Counted from the stretch's first letter, positions 1 to 9,108 are shown. The stretch is DNA of 64,000 nucleotides from Agromyces albus (GCF_030815405.1 NZ_JAUSWX010000001.1:2046001-2110000); one strand, 5' to 3'. Numbers and translations: made by a program. The notes: a model not told the origin generated them from the sequence alone.

Positions 1-43
1 GATCTGATCGCGTGGTGATAGTTTCTTCTGTCATTTAACCGCC

Positions 44-78
44 CGAGCTCCCCACCCAGTCTAGGGGCGGGGAGCTCG
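44..78 (-). terminator. Inverted repeat after rplS, probable terminator
   Basis: A perfect 10-bp inverted repeat (CGAGCTCCCC at 44-53, GGGGAGCTCG at 69-78) with a 15-nt loop lies just past the rplS stop codon. No clear U-run follows on the minus strand, so termination is inferred from position and stem strength only. Confidence 0.5.
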
Positions 79-120
79 ATGGGATGCCAGACACTCGCGA
101 TCCGCGACTGGCAGCGGCGA

Positions 121-468
121 CTAGTTGTCGCGCTTCTCCTTGATCTTGGCCTTCTTGCCGCGGAGCTTGCGCAGGTAGTAGAGCTTCGCGCGGCGCACGT
201 CGCCGCGCGTGACGACCTCGATGTGGTCGATCACGGGCGAGTGCACCGGGAACTTGCGCTCGACGCCGACCTGGAAGCTGACCTTGCGCACCGTGAAGGT
301 CTCGCGCACGCCCTCTCCTGAACGGCCGATGACGACCCCCTGGAAGACCTGCACGCGGCTGCGCGTGCCTTCGATGATGTTGACGTGCACCTTGACGGTG
401 TCGCCGGGCCGGAAGTCGGGGACATCCGACCTCAGGCTCGCTGCGTCGAGTTGGTCGAGGATGTGCAT
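121..468 (-). CDS. rplS: 50S ribosomal protein L19
   Basis: Ribosomal protein L19 (115 aa), which sits at the 30S-50S interface. The chosen ATG starts [19 protein letters not shown], the usual L19 N-terminus, and a GAGAG-type ribosome site lies just upstream. The family core is present: a [13 protein letters not shown] stretch near residue 23, a central FQGVVI...[11 protein letters not shown] region and a basic C-terminus [16 protein letters not shown]. An upstream in-frame extension is open but not family-like. It is the last member of the minus-strand series rpsP, KH, rimM, trmD, rplS, but is separated from trmD here by about 9 kb of other genes. The length is normal. Confidence 0.97.
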   Translation of the reverse strand: MHILDQLDAASLRSDVPDFRPGDTVKVHVNIIEGTRSRVQVFQGVVIGRSGEGVRETFTVRKVSFQVGVERKFPVHSPVIDHIEVVTRGDVRRAKLYYLRKLRGKKAKIKEKRDN

Positions 469-665
469 GATGGTTCGCTCTCTGCGCCCGCCACCGGTCG
501 AACGCGGATCATGGATTGAAGTGAATGGTGCCGCCCGCGCGACCAGGTCGCGCTGTGCTAGCTCCCCGGAGGCAGAGACCCGCGGCGGCACAATCCTCTA
601 TTGTGCCATGTCACGGCACTCCCCGGCAAAGCGGGACCCCGGATGCCGCTGCAGCGCCGCTCCCG

Positions 666-1178
666 TCAGTCGCGAACCTCGCGCACGATGATGACCTCGT
701 CGTCGCCGTCGTCGAACGGCGGGCGACGCGTGCCCGCGGCATCCGGACGCCGTGCGGCGCCCTGCTGCTGGGTGGCGAGTCGCTCGAACTCTGCCATCGA
801 CGCCTGCACCCGCCGCGCGCCGTCGTGCACGAGCTGCCAGACGACCATCCAGAAGGCGGCGATCGCGAGCAGGATCGCGAGCACCGCGAAGAGCGTCGCG
901 GTCGCGCCGTAGAAGCCCGTCGCGACGATGGCGGCGTGCCATGCGCCGATGACGCCGAGGTCCATCCACGACACCGCTCGCTGCTCGCGCACGGCCGGCC
1001 GGAGCGACGTGAGGAGCGCGACGACGCCGAGCGCGAGGAACCCGACCGGCACGACCACGACGAGCCCGAGCGTGCCCCAGCCGCCACCGCCGAAGATGGC
1101 CCATCCGACGGCGAGCCACACGGGCAGCGCCACGATCGCGATGAACAGCCATCGGTAGAACGCACGCCGGATCAGCAT
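666..1178 (-). CDS. Small integral membrane protein, unknown function
   Basis: A 170-aa protein I do not recognise by family. The ATG at 1178 is chosen because it puts a short basic segment (MLIRRAFYR) directly before the first hydrophobic helix. Hydrophobic stretches at roughly residues 8-28, 33-55, 75-90 and 93-120 suggest four membrane segments, with a mostly charged cytoplasmic tail ending in FDDGDDEVIIVREVRD. It stands alone between rplS and map, is convergent with neither, and shares no operon with them. A role cannot be assigned from the sequence. The codon pattern is typical of the surroundings, so the gene is likely real. Confidence 0.75.
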   Translation of the reverse strand: MLIRRAFYRWLFIAIVALPVWLAVGWAIFGGGGWGTLGLVVVVPVGFLALGVVALLTSLRPAVREQRAVSWMDLGVIGAWHAAIVATGFYGATATLFAVLAILLAIAAFWMVVWQLVHDGARRVQASMAEFERLATQQQGAARRPDAAGTRRPPFDDGDDEVIIVREVRD

Positions 1179-1250
1179 GCTTCCAGCGTAACGGCGGTGC
1201 CTTCGAGGCCGCCGGGTGTTCACTCAGGGCGGAGACGACAGAATGGACTC

Positions 1251-2018
1251 GTGATCGAACTGAGAACCCCTGCCGAGGTCGAGGAGATGCGGCCTGCCGG
1301 CCGCTTCGTGGCGAGCGTGCTCGAGACCACATCGCGAGCCGCCGCGGTCGGGGTCAACCTGCTCGAGCTCGACGCGATCGCGCACGAGATGATCAGGACG
1401 GCCGGCGCCGAGAGCTGCTACATCGACTATCACCCCTCGTTCGGCGGGAGCCCCTTCGGCAAGGTCATCTGCACCTCGGTGAACGATGCGGTGCTGCACG
1501 GCCTCCCCCGCGACTACACCCTCCGCGACGGCGACCTGCTGACCCTCGACTTCGCGGCGTCGGTGAACGGATGGGTCTCCGACTCGGCCCTCTCGATGGT
1601 CGTCGGCACGCCGCGAGGCGGAGACCTGCGGCTCATCGACACCACCCAGCGCGCCCTCGCCGCCGGAATCTCGGCCGCGCGCCCCGGCAACCGCATCGGT
1701 GACATCTCCCGAGCGATCGCGAATGTCGCGAAGGCCGAGGGCTACTCGATCAACACCGACTTCGGCGGGCACGGCGTCGGCCGCACCATGCACGGCGACC
1801 CCCACATTCCGAACGACGGCCGCCCGGGCCGAGGCCTGCCGTTGAAGCCGGGGCTCGTGATCGCGATCGAACCATGGTTCCTCGAGACGACGGACCGCAT
1901 CGTGACGGATGCCGACGGCTGGACGCTGAAGAGCGCCGACGGATCGCGCGGCGCCCATTCCGAGCACACCATCGCCGTCACCGAAGGCGAGCCGATCGTG
2001 CTCACCGCGCGCAGCTGA
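1251..2018 (+). CDS. map: Methionine aminopeptidase, type I
   Basis: Removes the initiator methionine from nascent proteins (255 aa, cytosolic metalloprotease of the pita-bread fold). The five metal ligands of the family are visible: Asp100 (TLDFAAS), Asp111 (GWVSDSA), His174 (FGGHGVGR), Glu207 (IEPWF) and Glu238 (HSEHTIAV). The conserved substrate-contact His83 lies in SVNDAVLHGLP. The start is the GTG at 1251, giving VIELRTPAEVEEMRPAG, the usual N-terminus; the frame stays open far upstream but that part is not family-like. It is monocistronic, with a short 72-bp gap to the divergent membrane-protein gene. Actinobacteria commonly carry more than one map gene; this one has no N-terminal SH3-binding extension. 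Confidence 0.95.
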   Translation: MIELRTPAEVEEMRPAGRFVASVLETTSRAAAVGVNLLELDAIAHEMIRTAGAESCYIDYHPSFGGSPFGKVICTSVNDAVLHGLPRDYTLRDGDLLTLDFAASVNGWVSDSALSMVVGTPRGGDLRLIDTTQRALAAGISAARPGNRIGDISRAIANVAKAEGYSINTDFGGHGVGRTMHGDPHIPNDGRPGRGLPLKPGLVIAIEPWFLETTDRIVTDADGWTLKSADGSRGAHSEHTIAVTEGEPIVLTARS

Positions 2019-2070
2019 GCGCCTTCTCACAATCCTCTCGCGCACGAAGTGCGGAGAGGTTTGCATCGGG

Positions 2071-2097
2071 GTAACACCTCACGTCCGACGAGGAAAC
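2071..2097 (+). promoter_or_regulatory. Candidate GlnR-type site upstream of nirB
   Basis: GTAAC (2071-2075) and GAAAC (2093-2097) are exactly 22 bp apart, the spacing between like half-sites in the actinobacterial GlnR box (gTnAC-n6-GaAAC, repeated). The intervening half-sites match poorly (CGTCC at 2082). The site lies about 110 bp before nirB, a gene known to be under GlnR control in Streptomyces and mycobacteria. This is a suggestion only. Confidence 0.35.
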
Positions 2098-2205
2098 ACG
2101 AGTTCCGTACCGTCTTGGTCACACAGCTCGGTCCGTGATCAGGGGGCCCCGAACGACCATCGGCCTCCTGCACGCCCGCGTCTGAGACGGAACGAGGAGA
2201 CCCGG

Positions 2206-4860
2206 ATGGCCCACGACACACCCCCGAAACACTCCCGCCACGGCGACGCAACGCCGAGCGTTTACCGTGACGGCATGTCGGACAACACGCTCACGCGTCA
2301 CCTCGTGGTGGTCGGCGCCGGAATGGTCGCCCACCGCTTCGTCGAGAGCGTGCGCACCCGCGACCCAGAGGGCCGCTGGCGCATCACCGTGATCGGCGAG
2401 GAGGACCGCCTCCCCTACGACCGCGTCGGGCTGACCGCATTCTTCGACGGTGCGACCGTCGACGACCTCACCCTCTCACGCGAGCACTTCGTCGACGACG
2501 AGCGCGTGACCTTCCTCCGCGGCGACGCGGTCGTGGCGCTCGATCGCGACGAGCGGCGCCTGCGCACGGCGAGCGGCACCCTTGTCGAGTGGGACGAGCT
2601 CGTGCTCGCCACGGGCTCGTACGCCGCATCCCTCGCCGTCGACGGCTTCCACCTGCCCGGCGTCTTCGTCTACCGCACGCTCGACGACCTCGAGTCCCTC
2701 TCCTCGTGGGTGACCGAGCGCCAGGACGCCCTCGACCGGCCGGTTCGCGGCATCGTGGTCGGCGGCGGGCTCCTCGGCCTCGAGGCCGCGGGAGCACTCC
2801 AGGGCATGGACGTCGAGGCCACCATCATCCAGTCGTCCGATCGCCTCATGTCGGCCCAGCTCGACGCGGCCGGCGGCGAAGCGCTCGCGCGCCTCATCGG
2901 CGCCCGCGGCATCGAGGTGCGCACCGAGACGATCACCACGAGGCTCGACCCCGGCCCCCACGGCGGTGTCGCGCAGCTCGAGTTCCGCGACGGCAGCCTC
3001 GCTCCGGCCGACGTCGTCATCTTCACGGTCGGCGTGCGCCCGCGCGACGAGCTCGCACGGATCTCCGGCCTGAAGGTCGACAAGCGGGGCGGCATCGTCG
3101 TCGACGCCGGATGCCGCACCTCCGATCCCTCGATCCACGCGATCGGAGAGGTCGCCGCGATGGAGGGCCGTTGCGTCGGCCTCGTTGCCCCCGGATATGC
3201 GATGGCCGAGGTCGTCGCGACCCGCCTGCTCGGCGGCGAAGCCGAGTTCCCCGGGTACGACCTCTCGACGAAGCTCAAGCTCGGCGGCGTCGATGTCGCG
3301 AGCTTCGGCGACGCGTTCGGCGAGACGCCCGGCGCGCTCGACGTCGTCTACGCCGACCCGGTCGCCGGCGTCTACAAGAAGCTCGTGCTCTCCGACGACG
3401 CCTCGATCCTGCTCGGCGGCATCCTCGTCGGCGATGCCACGGCCTACGCCTCGCTCCGGCCGCTCATCGGCGCGAAGCTCGGCGGAGACCCGTCGGCCTA
3501 CCTCCTTCCCGAGACCGACGGCGCCCGCCCGGCCACCGGCCCGCTGCCCGACGAGGCGCTCGTCTGCAGCTGCAACGCCGTCAGCGCCGGGCGCATCCGG
3601 TCTGCGGTCACCGACGACGGATGCACGGATGTCGCGGGCGTCAAGGCGTGCACGAAGGCCGGCGCCGCGTGCGGCTCGTGCCTCCCGCTCGTCAAGCGCC
3701 TCGTCGGCGCCGAACTCGAGGCCGCGGGCGTGACCCTGAGCAGCGCGCTCTGCGAGCACTTCGCCTCCACTCGCGCGCAACTCTTCGACCAGGTGCGCGT
3801 GGCGGGACTCACGACGTTCAGCGAGATCGTCACGCGGTTCGGCACCGGGCGCGGCTGCGACATCTGCAAGCCCGTCGTAGCGAGCATCCTCGCGTCGCAG
3901 GGTGCCGGACACGTGCTCGACGGCGGCCGCGCCTCGCTCCAGGACACGAACGACCACGTCATGGCGAACCTGCAGAAGGACGGCAGCTATTCCGTGGTCC
4001 CCCGCATCCCCGGCGGCGAGGTGACGCCCGAGGGTCTCCTCGTGATCGGACAGGTCGCGAAGGACTTCGGGCTCTACACGAAGATCACCGGCGGCCAGCG
4101 CATCGACTTGTTCGGCGCGCGCCTCGAGCAGCTTCCCGAGATCTGGCAGCGACTCGTCGACGGCGGCTTCGAGTCGGGCCACGCCTACGGCAAGTCGCTG
4201 CGCACCGTCAAGTCGTGCGTCGGCTCCACGTGGTGCCGCTTCGGCGTGCAGGACTCGGTCGGCATGGCCGTCGAGCTCGAACTGCGCTACCGCGGCCTGC
4301 GGTCGCCGCACAAGCTGAAGCTCGGCGTCTCGGGATGCGCCCGCGAATGCGCGGAGGCCCGCGGAAAGGACGTCGGCGTCATCGCCACCGAACAGGGCTG
4401 GAACCTGTACGTGGGCGGCAACGGCGGGTTCACGCCGCGGCACGCGCAGCTGCTCGCCGAAGGGCTCGACTCCGAGACCCTCATCCGCACGATCGACCGG
4501 TTCCTGATGTACTACATCCGCACGGCCGACCGTCTCCAGCGGACCGCCCCGTGGCTGGAGGAGCTCGAGGGCGGCCTCGATGCCCTCCGCGCGGTCATCA
4601 TGGACGACTCGCTCGGCATCGCCGACGACCTCGACGCCGCGATGGCGCTCCACGTCGACGCCTACGAAGACGAGTGGAAGGCGACGCTCGACGACCCCGA
4701 GAAGCTCAAGCGCTTCGCCTCGTTCGTCAACGCGCCGACGACGCCCGACCCCTCACTCGCCTACACCGCAGAGCGCGGGCAGCCCCGACCGGCGACCGAC
4801 GCCGAGCGCGAGAGCGGTGGCGTGCTCATCGCCGGAACCACCCTGGAGGTACGCCGATGA
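2206..4860 (+). CDS. nirB: Assimilatory nitrite reductase [NAD(P)H], large subunit
   Basis: Siroheme enzyme reducing nitrite to ammonia with NAD(P)H (884 aa, cytosolic). Domains in order: FAD/NAD-binding oxidoreductase (VVVGAGMVAH near residue 35 and the second dinucleotide motif GIVVGGGLLGLEAA near 185); BFD-like [2Fe-2S] segment (VCSCNAVS...KACTKAGAACGSCLP, about 455-500), followed by a second partial cysteine pair GRGCDICKP; then the ferredoxin/siroheme half with CVGSTWC and GCARECAEARGKD providing the Cys-x5-Cys and Cys-x3-Cys ligands. The ATG at 2206 has a good GAGGAG site 7 nt upstream. A second ATG at 2275 (MSDNTLTR) starts nearer the conserved region and has a TAnnnT hexamer (2263-2268) 6 nt before it, so a leaderless alternative start is possible. 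It overlaps nirD by ATGA. Confidence 0.95.
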   Translation: MAHDTPPKHSRHGDATPSVYRDGMSDNTLTRHLVVVGAGMVAHRFVESVRTRDPEGRWRITVIGEEDRLPYDRVGLTAFFDGATVDDLTLSREHFVDDERVTFLRGDAVVALDRDERRLRTASGTLVEWDELVLATGSYAASLAVDGFHLPGVFVYRTLDDLESLSSWVTERQDALDRPVRGIVVGGGLLGLEAAGALQGMDVEATIIQSSDRLMSAQLDAAGGEALARLIGARGIEVRTETITTRLDPGPHGGVAQLEFRDGSLAPADVVIFTVGVRPRDELARISGLKVDKRGGIVVDAGCRTSDPSIHAIGEVAAMEGRCVGLVAPGYAMAEVVATRLLGGEAEFPGYDLSTKLKLGGVDVASFGDAFGETPGALDVVYADPVAGVYKKLVLSDDASILLGGILVGDATAYASLRPLIGAKLGGDPSAYLLPETDGARPATGPLPDEALVCSCNAVSAGRIRSAVTDDGCTDVAGVKACTKAGAACGSCLPLVKRLVGAELEAAGVTLSSALCEHFASTRAQLFDQVRVAGLTTFSEIVTRFGTGRGCDICKPVVASILASQGAGHVLDGGRASLQDTNDHVMANLQKDGSYSVVPRIPGGEVTPEGLLVIGQVAKDFGLYTKITGGQRIDLFGARLEQLPEIWQRLVDGGFESGHAYGKSLRTVKSCVGSTWCRFGVQDSVGMAVELELRYRGLRSPHKLKLGVSGCARECAEARGKDVGVIATEQGWNLYVGGNGGFTPRHAQLLAEGLDSETLIRTIDRFLMYYIRTADRLQRTAPWLEELEGGLDALRAVIMDDSLGIADDLDAAMALHVDAYEDEWKATLDDPEKLKRFASFVNAPTTPDPSLAYTAERGQPRPATDAERESGGVLIAGTTLEVRR

Positions 4861-5240
4861 CCATCGCCGACACTGCCCGAACCATGGAGCCGAGTCGCAC
4901 GAGCAGCTGGGTGCCCGTGTGCCGGGTCGACGACCTCGAGGTCGAACGAGGCGCGGCGGCGCTCATCGAGGGCGACCAGCTCGCCCTCTTCCTGCTGCAC
5001 GACGGCAGCATCCACGCCGTCCAGCAGCGCGACCCGTACAGCGGCGCGTACGTCATGTCGCGCGGCATCGTGGGCAGCCGCGGCGACGCCCCGACCGTGG
5101 CCTCCCCGATGTTCAAGCAGGTCTTCGACCTTCGCACGGGAACGTGCCTCGACACCCTCGGCAAGGAGCGGCACGACCTGCGCACCTGGCCAGTCGCGGT
5201 CGAGCAGGGGATCGTGCACATCCGGAAGGACCCACGCTGA
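4857..5240 (+). CDS. nirD: Nitrite reductase [NAD(P)H], small subunit
   Basis: NirD (127 aa), the small subunit working with NirB. It has a Rieske-like fold (WVPVCRVDDLEVERGAAALIEGDQLALFLL ... FDLRTGTCLDTLG) but no Cys/His cluster ligands, as expected for NirD of this type. The ATG overlaps the nirB stop (ATGA), and a strong GGAGGT lies 6 nt upstream inside nirB, so translation is coupled. The length is normal. It ends one base into the next gene. Confidence 0.95.
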   Translation: MTIADTARTMEPSRTSSWVPVCRVDDLEVERGAAALIEGDQLALFLLHDGSIHAVQQRDPYSGAYVMSRGIVGSRGDAPTVASPMFKQVFDLRTGTCLDTLGKERHDLRTWPVAVEQGIVHIRKDPR

Positions 5241-6466
5241 TGCTCATCGGAATCGACGTCACCGGACGGCGCGTGGTCGCCGTCGGCGGCGGCCCCGTCT
5301 CGGCACGTCGAGTCGCGCGCTTCGTCGATGAGGGCGCCGAGGTCGTCGTCGTCGCACCTGAACTCGATCCGGCGCTCGCGGTGCTCGTCGATGAAGATCG
5401 CATCACGTGGACAGCGCGCCCGGTCGTGCGCGACGACCTCGCCGACGCGTGGCTCGTGCACACCGCGACCGGCGTGCCCGCCGTCGATCACGCGGTCGCC
5501 GCCTGGGCCGACGAGGCTCGGATCTTCTGCGTGAACGCCGGACACGGCGACCACGGCACCGCTCGCATGACGGCGGAGACCCGCTCGGGAGACCTCATCG
5601 TCGGCGTCGTCTCGGAGGGCGGCGTCGATCCCCGGCGCAGCGGCGCGGTGCGCGACGCCGTGGCCGACGCCCTCGCCGAGGGACGACTGCCCGTGCGGCG
5701 CCGGCGCACCGGCGGCCCCGGTCGAGTCGTGCTCGTCGGAGGCGGCCCCGGTGCCGCCGACCTCATCACCCTGCGCGGTCGGCGCGCACTCGCCGAAGCG
5801 GATGTCGTGGTCACCGACCGTCTCGGTCCGCGGGCGTTGCTCGCCGAGCTCGAGCCCGGCGTCGAGATCGTCGACGTGGGCAAGGCCCCCGGGCGGCATC
5901 CCGTTCCGCAGCACGAGATCAATCGGATCCTCGTCGAACGGGCGCTCGCAGGCCAGCACGTCGTGCGCCTGAAGGGCGGCGACCCGTTCGTGTTCGGCCG
6001 CGGCGGCGAGGAGGTCGCCGCATGCCTCGACGCCGGAGTGGCCGTCGAGGTCGTGCCCGGCATCTCGAGCGCGATCTCCGTGCCGCAGGCCGCCGGCATC
6101 CCGGTCACGCACAGGGGCACCGCCGCGTCGATGCTGCTCGTCAACGGTCACGACGACCCCACCAAGGCGACCCTCGCGGCACTCGCCGACGACACGACGA
6201 CGACCGTCGTGCTCATGGGCGTCGAGCGGCTCGGCGGCTTCGCCGAGGCAGCGATCGCCGCGGGTGCTCCGCATGACCGGCCCGTCGCGATCGTCGAGAG
6301 CGGCACGACGTCGTCGCAGCGCACCACCCGGGCGACCCTCGGCACCGTCGCCGCCGCCGCGGCTGCAGCCGGTGTGCAGGCGCCAGCCGTGATCGTGGTA
6401 GGCGAGGTCGCCGCAGCCGGACTCCTCACTCGACTCTCCGACCCCGCGCGGAGCCGCACCGGATGA
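5240..6466 (+). CDS. cysG: Siroheme synthase: precorrin-2 dehydrogenase/uroporphyrinogen-III C-methyltransferase fusion
   Basis: Makes precorrin-2 from uroporphyrinogen III and oxidises it to sirohydrochlorin (408 aa), supplying siroheme for NirB. The N-terminal about 150 residues are a Rossmann-type dehydrogenase (VVAVGGGPVSARRV near residue 11). The C-terminal half is an SAM-dependent methyltransferase of the CobA/SumT family: VVLVGGGPGAADLITLRGRRAL (about 163), RLKGGDPFVFGRGGEE (about 245), VVPGISSAISVPQAAGIPVTHRG (about 272) and a GVE/MG region further on. It is CysG-like in architecture but somewhat shorter than the enterobacterial protein, so the ferrochelatase step may belong to the CbiX encoded two genes downstream. 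Its start shares a base with the nirD stop and its end overlaps the next start. Confidence 0.92.
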   Translation: MLIGIDVTGRRVVAVGGGPVSARRVARFVDEGAEVVVVAPELDPALAVLVDEDRITWTARPVVRDDLADAWLVHTATGVPAVDHAVAAWADEARIFCVNAGHGDHGTARMTAETRSGDLIVGVVSEGGVDPRRSGAVRDAVADALAEGRLPVRRRRTGGPGRVVLVGGGPGAADLITLRGRRALAEADVVVTDRLGPRALLAELEPGVEIVDVGKAPGRHPVPQHEINRILVERALAGQHVVRLKGGDPFVFGRGGEEVAACLDAGVAVEVVPGISSAISVPQAAGIPVTHRGTAASMLLVNGHDDPTKATLAALADDTTTTVVLMGVERLGGFAEAAIAAGAPHDRPVAIVESGTTSSQRTTRATLGTVAAAAAAAGVQAPAVIVVGEVAAAGLLTRLSDPARSRTG

Positions 6467-7602
6467 CGAACGCCCCTCCCACGCCTGGGACGCCCTTGCT
6501 CGGTTGCGTCATCCTGATCACCGCCGATCGCCGATCGGCGGAACTCGGCGCCGCCCTCGAGCGGCGTGGAGCGCGTGTCGTGCACGCCCCGGCTCTCACG
6601 ATCGAACCGCACATCGGCGACGAAGCCCTCATCGAGCAGACGCTCCAGGTCATCGCCACTCCTCCCGACGTCGTCGTCGCGACGACCGGCGTCGGGTTCC
6701 ATGGTTGGATGGAGACCGCCGACTCTGCCGGCCTCCTCGACGACCTGCACGCCGCACTCGCGGGCGCGAGGTTCATCGCGCGAGGCCCGAAGGCCCGCGG
6801 CGCCATCCAGCAGGCCGGATTCAGTGCCGACTGGGTCGCCGAGTCCGAGACCTCGTCGGAGCTCGGTACGTACCTGCTCGACGAAGGCATCTCCGGACTC
6901 CGCGTCGTCGTCCAGCACCACGGCTCCGGTTCCGACGGGCTCGACGAGGCCTTCCGCGGCGCGGGTGCCGACGTGACGAGCCTCGTCGTCTACCGCTGGG
7001 GTCCTCCGCCCGATCCCGGGCTTGTCGCCCGTTCGGTGCGCAGCGCCGCGGAGGGCGCCTACGACGCCGTGCTCTTCACGTCAGCGCCGGGCGCCGACGC
7101 GTGGCTCGACGCGGCCATCGCCGAGGACACGCTCGAGGGCATCCTCGATCAGGAGGCGCGCGGCACCCTGCTGATCGCCGCGGTCGGCCCGATCACAGCG
7201 GGTCCGCTCGAGCTCGCCGGGATGTCGCCTCGAGTGCCCGACCGCGGTCGGCTCGGGTCGCTCGTGCGCTCGGTCGTCTCGCACTTCGCCGAGCGCCGAT
7301 CCTCGGCGATCGACACGGCCGCCGGAGTGCTCGAGGTGCGGCGCGGCGGTGCCCTGCTCGATGGTGAGCTGATGCCCCTGACACGAACCGGTCACGCCGT
7401 GCTCACTGCACTCGCCGAAGCGGGCGGTGACGTCGTGAACCGCTCCCAGCTCCTGGCATCGCTTCCGGGCGCGACGAGCGACGTGCATGCCGTTGAGGTC
7501 GCCGTCGCGCGGATCCGCGAGGCGTGCGGGGCGAAGGGTCTCATCCAGACGATCGTGAAGCGGGGCTACCGACTCGCGGTGACCAGCCGGGAGGAAGCAT
7601 GA
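6463..7602 (+). CDS. Uroporphyrinogen-III synthase fused to a winged-helix DNA-binding domain
   Basis: A 379-aa two-domain protein. Residues 1-270 resemble HemD, which closes hydroxymethylbilane to uroporphyrinogen III (VILITADRRSAELGAALERRGARVVHAPAL..., VVATTGVGFHGWM, VVYRWGPP, AVLFTSAPGADAW, LLIAAVGPITAGPL). Residues 280-379 are an OmpR/PhoB-type winged helix (LTRTGHAVLTALAEAGGDVVNRSQLL, VEVAVARIREACG, IQTIVKRGYRLAV). There is no receiver domain. Similar fusions are known in actinobacteria (for example Rv0260c of M. tuberculosis), where the function as regulator or enzyme is not settled. ATGA overlaps on both sides place it firmly in the nir/siroheme operon. Confidence 0.88.
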   Translation: MTNAPPTPGTPLLGCVILITADRRSAELGAALERRGARVVHAPALTIEPHIGDEALIEQTLQVIATPPDVVVATTGVGFHGWMETADSAGLLDDLHAALAGARFIARGPKARGAIQQAGFSADWVAESETSSELGTYLLDEGISGLRVVVQHHGSGSDGLDEAFRGAGADVTSLVVYRWGPPPDPGLVARSVRSAAEGAYDAVLFTSAPGADAWLDAAIAEDTLEGILDQEARGTLLIAAVGPITAGPLELAGMSPRVPDRGRLGSLVRSVVSHFAERRSSAIDTAAGVLEVRRGGALLDGELMPLTRTGHAVLTALAEAGGDVVNRSQLLASLPGATSDVHAVEVAVARIREACGAKGLIQTIVKRGYRLAVTSREEA

Positions 7603-8318
7603 CCACCCTCATCGCGTGCTCGCACGGAACGAACGACGCGGCCGGGCGGATGGCGATCCGCTCGATCGTCGACGGGATTCGTCGCGCCCGGCCGGCGCTC
7701 TCGGTGCACGAGGCGTTCGTCGACGTGCAGCGACCCGACGTCGGCGAGGTCGTCTCCCTGCTCGACCCCGAAGGCGACGCGATCATCGTGCCGCTCCTGC
7801 TCTCGACGGGATACCACGTGCGCGTCGACATCGCGCGGGCGGCAGGGGCCGCGGCCTCGCAGGTCGGCGTCGCCGCCTCGCTCGGGCCGCACCCCGTGCT
7901 CGCCGAGATCCTCGTCGAGCGGCTCGTCCAGGCCGGAGCGACGCCGGCAGACCACGTGGTGCTCGCAGCTGCCGGGTCGAGCGACCCGCGGGCCGCCGAC
8001 GACGTCGAACGACTCGCGACGCTGCTTCGGGCGTCCTGGCCGGGAACCGTGACCATCGGCTACGGCGCAAGCGCCACCCCGAGCGTTCCCACCGCGGTCG
8101 CCGCCGCTCGCGCGACGAGTGGGGGTCGCGTCGTGATCGCGTCGTACCTGCTCGCCCCGGGCTACTTCCACGACCGGTTGCTCGAAGCCGGCGCCGACGT
8201 CGTCTCGGCGCCGCTCGCACCGGATCCCCGCCTCGCCGAGCTCGCCATCGACCGCTACCGCTCCGCCCGGCTCCCGCTCACGGGCGCGAATCGAACTGCG
8301 GGCATCGGCGCACGCTGA
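7599..8318 (+). CDS. Sirohydrochlorin chelatase, CbiX family
   Basis: Class II chelatase-like protein (239 aa) expected to insert Fe2+ into sirohydrochlorin, the last step of siroheme synthesis. Two tandem CbiX-type halves are visible: LIACSHGTNDAAGRMAIRSIV...AIIVPLLLSTGYHVRVDI, then VVLAAAGSSDPRAADDVERLA...VVIASYLLAPGYFHDRLLEAGAD. The His of CSHG and the His of GYHVRVD are the usual metal/active-site candidates. The ATG overlaps the previous stop (ATGA), with GGGAGGAAGC just upstream. It is the last gene of the operon and ends 28 bp from the convergent second CbiX gene. Confidence 0.9.
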   Translation: MTTLIACSHGTNDAAGRMAIRSIVDGIRRARPALSVHEAFVDVQRPDVGEVVSLLDPEGDAIIVPLLLSTGYHVRVDIARAAGAAASQVGVAASLGPHPVLAEILVERLVQAGATPADHVVLAAAGSSDPRAADDVERLATLLRASWPGTVTIGYGASATPSVPTAVAAARATSGGRVVIASYLLAPGYFHDRLLEAGADVVSAPLAPDPRLAELAIDRYRSARLPLTGANRTAGIGAR

Positions 8319-8346
8319 CCACAGGGCGAGCCGGCCGGTCGTCGAC

Positions 8347-9108
8347 TCAGGACAGGTGCCGTCCGAGGCGCTCGACCGCCGCCAGGTACCGGTCGACGAC
8401 GAGCTCGACGATCGGGCCGGGTGCCGGGCGGCCCGGAAGCATCAGCGGCTCGGAGACCGCATCGGCGCCGACCGCGTTCGCGGCGTCGTTGAACGCACCG
8501 GGCGCGAGCAGGTAGGTGGCCACGATGACCCGCGACCCCGGATGCACCTCGCGGATCATCTCGATCGCGTCGGGCAGGCGCGGGATCGCTGCGGCGATGA
8601 ACCCGACCGTGACGGCGCGACCGAGCCGGGCACCGAGCAGGCGCCCGGTCTCGAAGCATTCGCGCACCGCACGCGGGTCGTTCGAGCCGGCGGCCGCGAG
8701 CACGATGGCGTCGGACGGACCGAGACCGATGGCCTCGAGCCGTTCGGCGAGCACCTCGACGATCCTCGGGTCGGGTCCGAGCGGCTCGGCGAGTCCGGGG
8801 CCCCCTGGGGGCAGCTGGTTGATGCCCTGTGAGAGCCCGGTTCGAACGTGGAAGCCCGCCGAGAGCACGAGCGGCACGATCACGGCGGGCGTGCTGGCGT
8901 GCTGCGCGAGTGCTGCAGCGACATCCGAGTTCTGCGCGTCGACGAAGCTGATGCCGATCTGGACCGCAGGGACCTCGGCGGCCACGGCGTCGACGAGGCC
9001 GATGATGGCCGAGCGGTTGTCGGCCGACGGCGCGCCGTGGGTCACCGCGAGGAGCGTGAGCGGCGGGTCGACGATCGCGTTGCCATCGTCAGGCCCAGTC
9101 CCGCTCAT
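8347..9108 (-). CDS. Second sirohydrochlorin chelatase-like protein (CbiX family)
   Basis: A 253-aa paralogue of the neighbouring CbiX, converging on it tail to tail. The same two-half design is seen: LLAVTHGAPSADNRSAIIGLVDA...VIVPLVLSAGFHVRTGL, then IVLAAAGSNDPRAVRECFE...VIVATYLLAPGAFNDAANAVGADAV. Sequence similarity to the first copy is clear but far from identity, so this is not a recent duplication. Two chelatases next to each other may serve different metals or different tetrapyrroles, or one may act when nitrogen is limiting: a good GlnR-like box lies 64 bp before the start. It is transcribed downstream of trmD but with its own 154-bp upstream region. Confidence 0.85.
   Translation of the reverse strand: MSGTGPDDGNAIVDPPLTLLAVTHGAPSADNRSAIIGLVDAVAAEVPAVQIGISFVDAQNSDVAAALAQHASTPAVIVPLVLSAGFHVRTGLSQGINQLPPGGPGLAEPLGPDPRIVEVLAERLEAIGLGPSDAIVLAAAGSNDPRAVRECFETGRLLGARLGRAVTVGFIAAAIPRLPDAIEMIREVHPGSRVIVATYLLAPGAFNDAANAVGADAVSEPLMLPGRPAPGPIVELVVDRYLAAVERLGRHLS

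Noticed and set aside
2476..4653. A 725-codon open frame antisense to nirB
   Set aside because: Its composition mirrors the reverse complement of nirB codons, and it has no motif or ribosome site.
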